Positions 25,208 through 31,569 of a stretch of DNA of 33,939 nt are shown piece by piece. Location: NCBI GenBank assembly GCA_019648995.1, contig BLXT01004148.1, forward strand, positions 608,211-642,149. Reading direction: 5' to 3'. The first letter of the stretch is position 1, and the number at the start of each line of letters is the position of its first letter. Both the position numbers and the translations under genes were made by a program. The notes beneath the pieces were generated by a model that saw only the letters and a list, made by a program, of their open reading frames with translations, made no database searches and was not told the DNA's origin. This stretch comes from Plakobranchus ocellatus (taxonomy: Eukaryota; Mollusca; Gastropoda; Plakobranchidae).

Positions 25208-28200
25208 CTTTTTTCTTTTTAATAAATTTTGCGACAAGTAAAGCAAAGTCACAAATAAAATAAAATTATGATACTTGGATCACTCAACGAAAAAAAAGGA
25301 ATGTAAACGTCTTTGTCGAAAAACTGTTTATTTTTAAGAAAAATTAGAAAAAATGAAATAGAAAAAAAAATTCACTCACGTGGCTTTTCCTTCTCTTATA
25401 AAAACACAGGATATTGTGACCTCTAGTGTTGCAGACACAACTTTTTTGCTGACAGGCTTCAGCTTTAACTTGAGAGCTGTCTGCGTGGGGACATGGCTTG
25501 CATAATCTTTCATGTTGACTTCTTTGGAGGCCAAAACTTTGCGGTGGCCTTTGGAATGCTGGACCATCGGTAAATATTAATTAATATGTAAAAACAAATG
25601 ACAGGATCAAAGTGTAAAAGAGAACCAAATCCATAATTCTGTGGATTTTGCTTCCCAAATCTCAAATATTATGATACTGCACAAAGTTAAGAAATATACG
25701 ATTTTTGAATGGAGCTACTATTAAAGCCTTTCCACAGTATCAAATAATAACAAGGACTTCAGTTAATAATATACAACGATTACATTTGAATGGATGCAAT
25801 TGATAAGATTAATAGAGAAACAAATATGAGACTCTAGAAAAATCAATCATTTTCAGCATGACATGTTCAAATGTAGCTCCCTCAGGGCTTTAAAGAACCA
25901 GCAATGGTGGTTTCCATGTTATGAAGACCAGATTGATTTTATTATTATTTCACTTATATTTGTAGCAGTTGCATAAAATGAGTCTAGTTGTAGTTGTGCA
26001 TATTGACTTTAAATGAAAGCCATTAACTAGGCTGGTGAAAACTACTTAATTCTCAGTGCTAGAGCTTTCTATACACATGCTTTAGACTTTCTGTACATAA
26101 TTCACTGGAAATTTTGACTTCTTTGCTTTAATAAAATTGATTTAATGTACATGATGTTGACTCAGAATTGCCTCATTTTGCTAGACTGCTACACATATTA
26201 CACTATAACTGTAGTTTTTCAGAGTTTTAATGTTTCTTGAATTGAGCACCTCTTTTTACTTCATGTAATTAATTTTAAAAAATAAGACACTTATTACATG
26301 TGTTCAGATGTTGTGATTTGCATAGTCCTAACTGTGTTGTAATGATGACGGTAGGATATTTATGTATACATTTGGTTAGTGTCAGCAAAAAATGAGAATT
26401 TTTTTTGTAACAAAAATGGCCTTGAAAAGAGAATTTGGACAGACATGAATCATATTATACACAAGAATGCCTTGAATTTTATGAGAAAATTCATTAACTT
26501 TGATTAAAAAATATGACAAATGTGTCTAAGATCATTTATCACACCTTTTCCTGTGCAATATGATTAATTTCTGAGGACTCTTCATACCAAATAGTTAGAG
26601 ACATATTTCTTTTTTTCCATCACCTGTACAATATTTACATGTTGTATTCTAAAAATTGGCAAAAAAATTACAGAGCTCCTATATTCAACAAGTAAATACA
26701 TAGGACCTTTTCGTGTTAAGTCAAACCAAGTTTCGATATATATTTAACATTATAAATGATTGAAGTATATATATATAATGTTCTGAACTCGAAAGCCCAT
26801 ATCACAGGTCAAGAGGCAAATTATTGCAACTGCAGTTAATTGATGTTACAATAATATACATCTACACCCATGACATGGAAAAGTAAATCCAATCACACAA
26901 AACTTAAGAGTGGTGAAGGCAAGTTTATTTCCAGCACCTATTTATGCAGACATGCCTACCCTTTAAAAAATTTTTGAGGAATATCAAGGGTAAATTTTCA
27001 GGAAATTTTATAAATAATGCAGAACAAACCTAAACATGACAAGAACTGATGCTGATTAAACAAAAAAATAAAGCACTCAATTTAAACAAGTTCGAATTAA
27101 AGTATAGAGGTATACCTTTAGGACGGGGTAGAGGATATCAGTTCATGTCTAAATTGACACAAACACTAAACCAACGTGCTTAGCATTTATAGCCTCCGTG
27201 CATACATTCCAATGTGTTGACCTTAATGTTGAGCAAATCGGCTTCAATTAACGTCATTATGAAAAGAAAATTGCTGCGTAAAACTTTCATTCTACTTGCA
27301 CTGCAAAGACTTATTTAATTTTGGGTCACAGATTTCAATGTTATCATTTGAAATCAATTTTTATTAACTTTTCTCCAATAGAAAATTCCATTAAACAATT
27401 CGCTATTCTATCACTTAAAAGCAGAATGCCTCAATGCATTTTTTTCGAATACAATGCTGTTGTCTTTTACCAACTGGACCTTCCGTGTAGAGCAATTTCC
27501 TTTTGGTCACTTTGAAGAGACATAGACTCATCAAATATTTGCAGGCCTGTGTGTATAATGCAAGTTCTAAATCTGCAGTTCATAATTATTATAGGACTGG
27601 CAATGGCAAGAGCCTAGCGTCAATCAGACAGTCTCATGCAGAGCCTAGAAGTTCAATGCTGGGTTTATATCAGCACGTGCAAAACGCTAGAAATAACTTC
27701 ACTAGAATTATAAGACTGAGCGTATAGATAGTCTCAAAGTCTATATTACAATTAAGTTGAACCAAATTATTGACTTACAACTGACAGATTCAAAACGGAA
27801 AAAAAGTATCCCAACATTGTTTATTTCTATTAAAATTGAAATTCTGCCACGATAACAGTCTTGAATAGAGGTCGTTGATTTCAAATTTGCCGTCACAATT
27901 TTTGCATTTGCTTTCCTTTCAGAGATATGTCGGTTGAAACAAAAACCCAGTCCAGGTGAGTGATGTCACAGTGCGAACAACCAACCATCAATGCGCCAAC
28001 AGCTAGTGATGGTAAGCCTAATAATGGTGTTCCTAAACACACAGCATTGATAGGTTTGCCCCACACCGCCCCAACCCCTCTTCAGTCTGCAAGATGCATG
28101 CTCGGTGACAGTGAGTTTTTTTTTGTTGTTGTTTTTTTTTTTTTTTAAATGAAAAAAGGTCTAGCCAAGAGCGCCTTGCCCTTGCATGTAATAAGTTTGT

Positions 28201-31200
28201 CTGAAAAGTTCTTTGAAGTGTTAGCACCATTAAATGTTTTTTTTTCTCTACGTCCCCTAATACTCTCGCATTATTTATGCAGAGAAGCCCCGCTAAACCT
28301 TGACTAGGTTTATTTCAGAAAGTACGACCAATCACAAATCAGCAAAATTCCGGATTTCCGGAACGCAGGCCATTTTCAGGTGGAATTTCAGAACTAATCC
28401 CGAATTTCCGGAACAGTAGGCATGTCTGTATATGGGTGTGAAAGATGAATAGTCACTAAATCAGATGAAAACAGAATCAATGAGAGAGATGAGATGTTAT
28501 ATAGAAATGCTACTTAAACTTGGATCATTGAAATGAATAAAAAAATTATGATTATCTAATGAAACTTAAGTGCCCCTCGAAAATATACACTACAAGATTT
28601 AAAAAAATTGAATATCTCAGTCAAATAAAAATTAAGAAACATAAAATCAATGCCAAACAGAAAGAGATTGAAATGTATGTCAGCGTTTGACTTAGAAGAC
28701 TTGGATTACATGGTTTAGGATAAAAAGAGTAGATGATGAATGTGATAGTTACACTTCAAAACTCTATACCACCATTTTTAAATGCTTTCTCTGCAATTCT
28801 GCCTTTTAATTTATAAGTAGGCAATGGATGAAATCAGTAAATCTAAGATGTGCATTTGACTTTGTATACATATTACAAAGAAGCTTGTATTTCTTTCTCA
28901 TTTCGTCCACATCTAGACTTAAACATTTTGTACCCAACGAATTTCCTGTAACTCACATCTTCTACAGTAAAGATCCACTCCTTGTCCTCATATTCATGCT
29001 GTCTAGAGTCCCTGAATAGAGTCACTGTTATCTCAATATTTTCTGGCACTGTCCACGTGATCAGCCCCAGGTAAGGATTCCTAATTGTTGGCTCCCATTT
29101 GTAAGGCTGAAAATTTTAAGTAAAAATAACATCTTATGTAACAAATACAGCAGAATAAGCATAAAACTTATGATTTAACTTTCAAAATTTTATTTCCATG
29201 AAACTAGTCCAACTGAGTAGAAAGTCCATTGGAACATTTCAAATAACTGATAAATATAGAGACTGTATTTAAGCCTTGCATGGATGGAAATTGCATACAG
29301 ATAGAGTAATTTGTTGCCAAGATATTAGGGTTTCAACTTAAAAAAAAAAAATCAAAATATATAACTAGTGACAAATAACACACAAGGGAGTATCCACCAT
29401 AAAATTTGCATAAGGTACTTACAGATTGCAAATACATTCATTTACTTTGTCGTATTTATTTATTGCTAATATCAGCTTGACTTCATTATCTATTTTACCC
29501 TTGTCATAACTAGATAATTGTAATAATGGTTAAATTTGCCATAATATTGCTGTCAACTGTGATTGGCAAGTGGTGTTATCATTCTGATAAAATATTTCTT
29601 CCTTTTAGAATTGCGTATTTTACCATTATATTATTTTTTATTGAGAATTCTTTTTTCTTTTTTGCAAATGAAAAGGTAAAGTTGATGTCAAATGCACCAT
29701 TCAAACATTTCATGTAGTTGGTTTTATTTAACCTTGTCAAAATTATAAAAGAAAAGATTAAAGCTGAAAAATGATACCTGGGTTGATCGACGCCGGTTTC
29801 TTCGTGTCCAAACTACACAAAGTTTTGTAGGTTGCCTGTTGATGCAAAAAAACAGAATAAAAAAGAAAAGGAATGCAGTTTACCATCATCTCCTACATTT
29901 TGTAAATAAATATATGTACTTGTTTCCAAATCAGTTTTATTGATATGCTTTTGATAAATTTGCGGGGTTATAAAAATTTAAAAAGAAAAAAGAGAAAACT
30001 TCATCATTTCTTTCAGTAAAACCTTTAACCTTTTGAGCCCTGTCCACAGGTATACAAGGGGCAAAAAAATTGGCTTCCACACCTAGCCATCAGTTTACCT
30101 GTGAGTATGAACTCCTCTCGGTTTATTTAGAATTATAGCCAATCAGGAGACACCCTAGCATTTTCACGTTTACTAACATTCAAAATGGTTGCAAACCAAC
30201 AGGCATGGATTTCATGTGAGTGTATCTTTGTGTAATACGTGGACATTTTATCATGGAAAGTGATGGTGGACAGCCACGGCCATCTGGGGTAAAACATAGA
30301 GGAGAGACATTGTTTACAGCTAATTCAAGGATTTTTCTTCATTAGACTGTGAAAATGATGGGGACTACCCTGATAGTAACATAGAATCTATTTCCGATAA
30401 TAATCTCTAGACTCAGATGATAATGTAGATCTAGATAGGCCTAGACCTAGAGATCTAGAAACAGCTCAAGGTGGGCGTGTCCCTTGTGTGTCTGGGGACA
30501 CAAAAATTGGAGGGTAATAACCAATTTCAGCTAAATCAGTCAATATTTGATGATTCAGGTTGTGGCCCAAGAAACATTACTGCTGAAACAACAGAGGCAG
30601 TTGATTTCTCTTACTGACTTTCACTACAAAGTTATAGGCAATGATATACCATGTTCTGAGATCATAGAAATAATGCTGGGGAGGCCAGGGTGCAGGAGTT
30701 TTAAGCTCTCGGGGCTCAGGCCTCAAAAGGTTAATCAACAATTTCAGCTGAGACCTAAAAATATAGAACAGTTATAATTTGAAAGCATATCTAGTTATAT
30801 TTTATGTTCATTGCCCTTTCACTGCACTCATAAAAATATGTCTAGAAATTAATCCAAATCAATCGATGCCACAATTTTAATACTTTAAATCAATTAAATA
30901 GTCTGAAATCACATTCATAAAACTTTGCACTGGTGATAATTGAGAGCAGATACATATTTATTTTGAGCTTTCAAATAGGATAGAAAGATTAAGAGAGGGA
31001 AAAAATAAACTGTAAAATCTTCTTTTTCCTGAGTGCAGTCTCAACTACGAGCAAGTCTTCCACCCCAACAACTTCAGGCGCAGAGAGAGCAATGCCTATG
31101 AGATCATAAATTTTTGCATTCCTTTTGGTTTGTATTGAAATAGCTCTAGTTGAGGGATTGCAAGATAAAATGAGACAAAGCAAATGCAAAGGCTGTGCAT

Positions 31201-31483
31201 AAAAAAAGGACAGTTTTTTCATCATTAAACTCTATTCTTTTTTTCTTTAATTAGATAACGGGTTGTGTCTAATCTGGATTAAGTTTTTCCTTTAAAAAAG
31301 CGATACTGAGAGGCAAATGACAGACTTGAAAGATGAATTTACTTTAAAGTAAAATTGAAATCTCCAAAATGTGCAGCCTTACCATTTCTTAGAACATTCA
31401 ACTGCCAGCTCTTGATATGATGCAGTGAACTGAAACTTGGAAGCTGATTTTCCAACTCTTTGAAGACGTTTCCACACAGACAT
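21..31483 (-). CDS. EHBP1: EHBP1-like: EH domain-binding protein 1 (15 coding exons, 3'-incomplete)
   Basis: Joined minus-strand exons 31483-31383, 29835-29778, 29106-28957, 25558-25380, 23021-22786, 19139-18647, 16750-16696, 16061-15898, 14901-14853, 12258-12072, 11471-10963, 9903-9814, 8868-8727, 1674-1537 and 94-21 keep one frame for 875 codons. The start [19 protein letters not shown], the block [30 protein letters not shown] (shown in pieces in exons 4 and 5) and the CH domain match animal EHBP1 closely. EHBP1 links EHD ATPases, through NPF motifs, and Rab8/Rab10-family GTPases, through the C-terminal bMERB, to actin and membranes during endocytic recycling. Six NPF motifs (residues 224, 239, 253, 284, 433 and 711) and one DPF (418) are present. 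The bMERB domain and stop codon lie outside the window. Orthology is based on remembered family sequence; no search was run. Confidence 0.95.
95..1536 (-). other. EHBP1 intron 14
   Basis: AT-rich intron with short TA, A and AAT runs (for example 1251-1263, 1352-1366 and 1497-1509). I see no exon-like block or recognisable mobile element. Confidence 0.75.
1537..1674 (-). CDS. EHBP1: EHBP1 coding exon 14 (linker before bMERB)
   Basis: 138 nt, residues 805-850 plus one base: [46 protein letters not shown]. The acceptor is ATACTTTCAG and the donor is G|GTAAGA. Phase 1 at both ends fits exons 13 and 15. The sequence is not strongly conserved; assignment is by splice sites, phase and codon-like composition. 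Confidence 0.82.
2197..2250. repeat. (AG)27 microsatellite
   Basis: 54 bases of perfect AG on the plus strand, which is (CU)27 in the EHBP1 pre-mRNA. On the minus strand it runs into GTCTTTTTTCC, TTTTATTTTCAG|G, forming an exceptionally long polypyrimidine tract with an AG at 2175-2174. Confidence 0.97.
3598..3722. repeat. Degenerate GAT/GGT trinucleotide repeat
   Basis: Imperfect GAT, GGT and GAC triplets (for example GGTGGTGGTGGGGAT and GATGATGTCGACGATGATGA). Simple-sequence decay within the intron; no coding meaning is seen. Confidence 0.75.
4075..4262. repeat. Compound trinucleotide microsatellite (CTT/ATT/GTT/ATT/CTT/AGT)
   Basis: Successive blocks of CTT, ATT, GTT, ATT, CTT and AGT triplets stay in triplet register over nearly 190 bases. 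They create artefactual isoleucine, valine or phenylalanine runs in translation on both strands, which should not be taken as genes. Confidence 0.93.
5732..5779 (-). CDS. Candidate cassette exon of EHBP1
   Basis: A 48-nt block between CATGACAG (AG at 5781-5780) and GAG|GTATGT. It is phase 1 on both sides like its host intron, so inclusion would insert 16 residues, with the interior reading [15 protein letters not shown], without shifting frame. The stretch is strongly basic, unlike the acidic linker around it. The acceptor has an A-rich rather than pyrimidine-rich upstream, hence weak, which suits alternative use or argues against it. No homologous segment is known to me. Confidence 0.4.
6388..6417. 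repeat. Ambiguous base plus 29-base C homopolymer
   Basis: One N followed by 29 C. In the EHBP1 transcript this is a run of G. The N and the homopolymer length suggest uncertain base calling. Confidence 0.95.
8727..8868 (-). CDS. EHBP1: EHBP1 coding exon 13 (second ERAR/LIAE helical repeat)
   Basis: 142 nt, residues 758-804 plus one base. [20 protein letters not shown] matches the family's DEERRRQLRERARQLIAEAR and is a diverged repeat of exon 12. The rest (ELP-like [22 protein letters not shown]) is linker. The acceptor is CATCTCAG and the donor is G|GTCAGT. Confidence 0.92.
8869..9813 (-). other. EHBP1 intron 12
   Basis: A 0.95-kb intron. It contains a strongly splice-flanked 37-nt block (8957-8993, separate entry). 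The remainder is unremarkable AT-rich sequence. Confidence 0.7.
8957..8993 (-). other. Candidate poison or alternative exon in EHBP1 intron 12
   Basis: The acceptor CCTGTGTTTTGCTAG (AG at 8995-8994) and donor AAG|GTAAGT flank 37 nt. Entered in phase 0 from exon 12 it reads ten codons after its first and hits TAA, so inclusion would truncate before the bMERB domain or trigger NMD. In another frame it is open ([12 protein letters not shown]) and would fuse in frame to exon 13 if exon 12 used a donor 2 nt downstream. Both splice sites look better than several constitutive ones in this gene. Confidence 0.45.
9814..9903 (-). CDS. EHBP1: EHBP1 coding exon 12 (first ERAR helical repeat)
   Basis: 90 nt, residues 728-757: [20 protein letters not shown] then [10 protein letters not shown]. 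It corresponds to the family segment ELKERAR-LLEQAR ahead of the bMERB domain. The acceptor is ACTCTATAG and the donor is CAG|GTGTGT (weak). Phase 0 at both ends, so the exon could be skipped without a frame change. Confidence 0.9.
9904..10962 (-). other. EHBP1 intron 11
   Basis: AT-rich intron carrying a plus-strand tRNA-derived SINE at about 10520-10760. Nothing else was recognised. Confidence 0.75.
10520..10760 (+). mobile_element. tRNA-derived SINE
   Basis: The tRNA-like head (10521-10595) has an A box, TAGCTTATCTGG at 10532-10543, and a B box, GGTTCAAATTC at 10576-10586, with normal spacing. It is followed by the TCCACCCAGTACTAAATGG body segment (from 10625) and GGCAATGGCAAACTGCC. The central motifs resemble conserved domains shared by marine invertebrate SINEs, but I cannot name the family. 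It is too degenerate and truncated to be a working tRNA gene, and it is inserted antisense to EHBP1. Confidence 0.75.
10963..11471 (-). CDS. EHBP1: EHBP1 coding exon 11 (disordered Ser/Lys/Pro-rich tail, NPF)
   Basis: 509 nt, residues 558-727. Low-complexity composition: an acidic start (EHDEEDEQ), a run of eight serines ([12 protein letters not shown]), SH3-ligand-like proline motifs ([20 protein letters not shown]) and a terminal [13 protein letters not shown] (NPF at 711). The same NPF-acidic design recurs in exons 5, 6 and 11. The acceptor is CAATTTAAG and the donor is GAG|GTATAT. The repetitive codons also create long antisense open frames here, which I regard as shadows. Confidence 0.9.
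11472..12071 (-). other. EHBP1 intron 10
   Basis: A 600-bp AT-rich intron with nothing recognisable; the small plus-strand open frame at 11663-11914 looks random. Confidence 0.7.
12072..12258 (-). CDS. EHBP1: EHBP1 coding exon 10 (CH domain, end)
   Basis: 187 nt, residues 496-558. [20 protein letters not shown] then [20 protein letters not shown] and FTGQ finish the CH domain at about residue 539, followed by [10 protein letters not shown], which also matches the family. The acceptor is CTCCTTCCACAG. The donor is G|GTCAGT, which is suboptimal. Confidence 0.95.
14072..14134. repeat. TCTAGATC-type degenerate repeat cluster
   Basis: Imperfect hexamer-like units such as GGTCTAGATCTAGATCC and GCTCTAGAGTTAGGC. 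The same type of cluster occurs at 30404-30461 and 33437-33495. Confidence 0.75.
14322..14475 (+). mobile_element. Degenerate tRNA-derived SINE-like unit
   Basis: It contains a perfect A-box form, TGGCATAGTGG at 14333-14343. About 35 bases on is a decayed B box (GGGACCATTCTGT). A GC-richer body, unlike the surrounding intron, follows and ends near TATACAAAAACCAACCC. Family unknown; it could be a unique sequence with a chance A box. Confidence 0.45.
14853..14901 (-). CDS. EHBP1: EHBP1 coding exon 9 (CH domain, middle)
   Basis: 49 nt, residues 479-495: (I)[16 protein letters not shown], equivalent to the family's DLIDYKSLNPQDIKENNK segment. The acceptor is GTTTTTACAG and the donor is TTG|GTAAGT. 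It is small but fixed by homology and phase on both sides. Confidence 0.93.
14902..15897 (-). other. EHBP1 intron 8
   Basis: Contains a degenerate direct duplication (14984-15045 versus 15139-15192). Otherwise AT-rich and featureless. Confidence 0.7.
14984..15192. repeat. Diverged direct duplication, spacing about 155 bp
   Basis: Copy one (14984-15045) and copy two (15139-15192) share AGGCCT-ATCAAAGTT-AAGATTTT and ATACTGTGAT-AAATCTA-AAATA in the same order with small indels, suggesting an old local duplication. Confidence 0.6.
15898..16061 (-). CDS. EHBP1: EHBP1 coding exon 8 (CH domain, first part)
   Basis: 164 nt, residues 425-478 plus two bases. [14 protein letters not shown] leads into [20 protein letters not shown] and IHHFRPDL, an unmistakable type-2-like CH domain start with W441, the W461-R-N-G464 motif and HHFRPDL. 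An NPF at 433 lies directly before the CH fold. The donor is AT|GTAGGG, a weak match to consensus but required by the next exon. Confidence 0.95.
16062..16695 (-). other. EHBP1 intron 7
   Basis: A 634-bp AT-rich intron; only an A-rich run near 16504-16523 is notable. Confidence 0.7.
16696..16750 (-). CDS. EHBP1: EHBP1 coding exon 7 (DPF microdomain)
   Basis: 55 nt, residues 406-424: [18 protein letters not shown]. The acceptor is TTTAAATCAG and the donor is CAG|GTAAGC. It supplies one base that completes GG|G and then runs in phase 0. The DPF tripeptide is the type bound by AP-2 appendage rather than by EH domains, but it may simply be a degenerate NPF. There is no homologue I can quote; the assignment rests on splice sites and frame. 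Confidence 0.85.
16751..18646 (-). other. EHBP1 intron 6
   Basis: Contains an 18-bp direct repeat around ATACCATCAGAGAAAA (17868-17906, period about 22) and an imperfect ATG/GAT triplet tract at 18475-18563. No gene or transposon is recognised. Confidence 0.7.
18475..18563. repeat. Imperfect GAT/ATG trinucleotide repeat
   Basis: Variants of GAT, GGT and AGT triplets immediately beside exon 6; a translation gives a methionine/valine run of no biological meaning. Confidence 0.85.
18647..19139 (-). CDS. EHBP1: EHBP1 coding exon 6 (NPF / Ser-Pro linker)
   Basis: 493 nt, residues 242-406. It opens [18 protein letters not shown] (NPF at 253), has a second NPF (NPFDES, 284), then a long disordered stretch with many SP/TP sites ([27 protein letters not shown]). 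The acceptor TTTCATTTTTCAG is strong, and the donor is GG|GTAAGT. It joins exon 5 as G|CT (Ala), so NPF-acidic repeats are continuous across the junction. Confidence 0.92.
20743..20860. repeat. Two-copy degenerate tandem repeat with donor-like motifs
   Basis: Copies at 20743-20795 and 20804-20860 share CATTCT-CTCA, AACTTACC and AGAAAAGTTA in order. On the EHBP1 strand each carries GGTAAGTT, a strong donor look-alike preceded by a pyrimidine stretch. Confidence 0.65.
22156..22187. other. Assembly gap (32 N)
   Basis: Thirty-two consecutive N bases within intron 5; true length and content are unknown. Confidence 0.99.
22262..22311. repeat. 26-bp tandem repeat, two copies
   Basis: A 24-base core (CCACCAGGGG, CACATTAGACCGCA) occurs twice, identical, with a 26-bp period, about 75 bp from the assembly gap. 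It may be the remnant of a longer array collapsed at the gap. Confidence 0.9.
22786..23021 (-). CDS. EHBP1: EHBP1 coding exon 5 (DEDMQS block and first NPF motifs)
   Basis: 236 nt, residues 163-242. It starts with T(D)[18 protein letters not shown], directly matching the family, followed by the acidic [11 protein letters not shown] linker. NPF motifs follow at 224-226 (NPFAEDE) and 239-241, the second ending exactly at the donor G|GTATCT (phase 1). NPF followed by acidic residues is the preferred ligand of EHD-type EH domains. Confidence 0.93.
23436..24545 (+). mobile_element. Decayed non-LTR retrotransposon (LINE) 3' end, RLE-type C-terminus
   Basis: Translating the plus strand with several frameshifts and stops recovers the C-terminal part of a reverse transcriptase polyprotein. 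Pieces are ITWNEIW (23787-23807), a CPQC at 23910-23921, HVLSYC at 23944-23961 and GRYTWRH (23980-24000). The C-X2-C...H-X4-C arrangement is followed by a PD (24104) and PIEVGVRVF-like stretches, then [12 protein letters not shown]. This order, zinc knuckle then restriction-like endonuclease, is the design of R2/NeSL/R4-type LINEs. The RT catalytic part is absent, as expected of 5' truncation. It is a dead copy, antisense to EHBP1. Confidence 0.75.
24560..24760 (+). mobile_element. SINE-like unit (tRNA-like head), tentative
   Basis: TTGGCACAGCCATTAGACC (from about 24588) resembles an A box. A palindromic GGGTTCAAAACCC at about 24649-24661 resembles a B box with the longer spacing of Leu/Ser-type tRNAs. 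It lies just downstream of the LINE relic, so it may instead be that element's 3' UTR. Confidence 0.35.
25118..25205. repeat. (AT)n microsatellite
   Basis: Nearly perfect TA dinucleotide for close to 90 bases, interrupted once by AAA near 25132. Confidence 0.97.
25380..25558 (-). CDS. EHBP1: EHBP1 coding exon 4 (end of NT-C2)
   Basis: 179 nt, residues 104-162 plus two bases of T163. It reads [20 protein letters not shown] then [13 protein letters not shown] and [10 protein letters not shown], strongly conserved in the family. The only AG available upstream is GATGGTCCAG, which has almost no polypyrimidine tract, so this acceptor is weak although the protein match demands it. The donor is AC|GTGAGT. 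Confidence 0.93.
25559..28956 (-). other. EHBP1 intron 3
   Basis: A 3.4-kb intron whose high-coordinate half is a 1482-bp TIR element (26947-28428). The remaining AT-rich sequence, 25559-26946 and 28429-28956, shows nothing recognisable. Confidence 0.75.
26947..28428. mobile_element. hAT-like DNA transposon relic, 13-bp perfect TIRs
   Basis: CAGACATGCCTAC (26947-26959) and its exact reverse complement (28416-28428) bound 1482 bp. The flanking octamers, TATTTATG and TATATGGG, agree at 5 of 8 positions, compatible with a decayed 8-bp target duplication. The right end carries two copies of TTTCCGGAACNNNAGGC-like subterminal repeats. The CA(G) terminus and 8-bp duplication suggest the hAT superfamily, but no transposase was recognised inside, so it is probably non-autonomous. 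An alternative is a different CA-ended TIR superfamily. Confidence 0.6.
28957..29106 (-). CDS. EHBP1: EHBP1 coding exon 3 (NT-C2)
   Basis: 150 nt, residues 54-103. It contains [20 protein letters not shown], then [10 protein letters not shown] and [12 protein letters not shown], the central beta strands of NT-C2, colinear with the family ([18 protein letters not shown]). The acceptor is ATTTTCAG and the donor is GAT|GTGAGT. Both ends are in phase 0. Confidence 0.94.
29107..29777 (-). other. EHBP1 intron 2
   Basis: A 671-bp AT-rich intron. A donor-like GTAAGTACC near 29412 lacks a usable open exon upstream. Nothing else was seen. Confidence 0.7.
29778..29835 (-). CDS. EHBP1: EHBP1 coding exon 2 (NT-C2)
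   Basis: 58 nt, residues 34-53, reading [19 protein letters not shown], the conserved basic VVWTRR-R-R strand of the NT-C2 domain. The acceptor is CATCAACAG and the donor is CAG|GTATCA. It joins the previous exon within the W34 codon (TG|G) and ends in phase 0. Confidence 0.93.
30025..30734. mobile_element. piggyBac-like TTAA-flanked short element
   Basis: TTAA (30025-30028) is followed by CCTTTTGAGCCCTG; the other end reads CAGGCCTCAAAAGG then TTAA (30731-30734). The inverted repeats match at 13 of 14 positions and the TTAA duplication is exact, the signature of piggyBac-type insertion. The interior has an ATG at 30253 ([18 protein letters not shown]) and, in another frame, an acidic stretch ([20 protein letters not shown]) reminiscent of the acidic amino end of piggyBac transposases. 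No catalytic domain remains, so it is an internally deleted, non-autonomous copy. Confidence 0.75.
30404..30461. repeat. TCTAGATC-type cluster inside the TTAA element
   Basis: Units such as GTAGATCTAGATAGGCC and TAGAGATCTAGAAAC; same family of simple repeats as 14072-14134 and 33437-33495. Confidence 0.7.
31383..31483 (-). CDS. EHBP1: EHBP1 coding exon 1 (start of NT-C2 domain)
   Basis: Residues 1-33 plus two bases of W34. It encodes [19 protein letters not shown] followed by [15 protein letters not shown], the hallmark amino end of EHBP1. The ATG at 31483-31481 was chosen because the protein starts at the family's usual position, one residue shorter than the vertebrate MASVW start. The donor is GTAAGG at 31382. 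The NT-C2 fold is thought to bind phosphoinositide membranes. Confidence 0.95.
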
Positions 31484-31569
31484 GTCTTACTTTCAACTAC
31501 AGGCTACTTTGCAGTCTTGAATTAAAAGCATTCCTCTTTTTGAACTCATGATTTAAAATTCCATTGACA
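31484..31569 (-). promoter_or_regulatory. 5' UTR part of first coding exon, with two uORFs
   Basis: A good acceptor (ATAATCTTTTTACAG, AG at 31571-31570) precedes 86 nt of leader before the EHBP1 ATG. The leader has an ATG at 31564 that gives a 3-codon uORF ending at 31553. Another ATG at 31549 gives an 18-codon uORF ending at the TGA at 31495-31493, only 9 nt before the main start. Both terminate before the main ATG, so they could damp translation or require reinitiation. The upstream non-coding exon was not located, so the leader may be longer. Confidence 0.6.

Larger units (their letters stand above)
23022..25379 (-). other. EHBP1 intron 4
   Basis: Occupied largely by a decayed plus-strand LINE 3' end (about 23436-24545), a SINE-like unit (about 24560-24760) and an (AT)n tract (25118-25205). 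Confidence 0.75.
29836..31382 (-). other. EHBP1 intron 1
   Basis: A 1.5-kb intron, nearly half of which is the TTAA-flanked element at 30025-30734. The rest is AT-rich and featureless. Confidence 0.75.

Noticed and set aside
30547-30777. 76-codon plus-strand open frame
   Set aside because: It runs through the terminal inverted repeat and TTAA of the piggyBac-like element, so it cannot be an intact gene; no domain seen.
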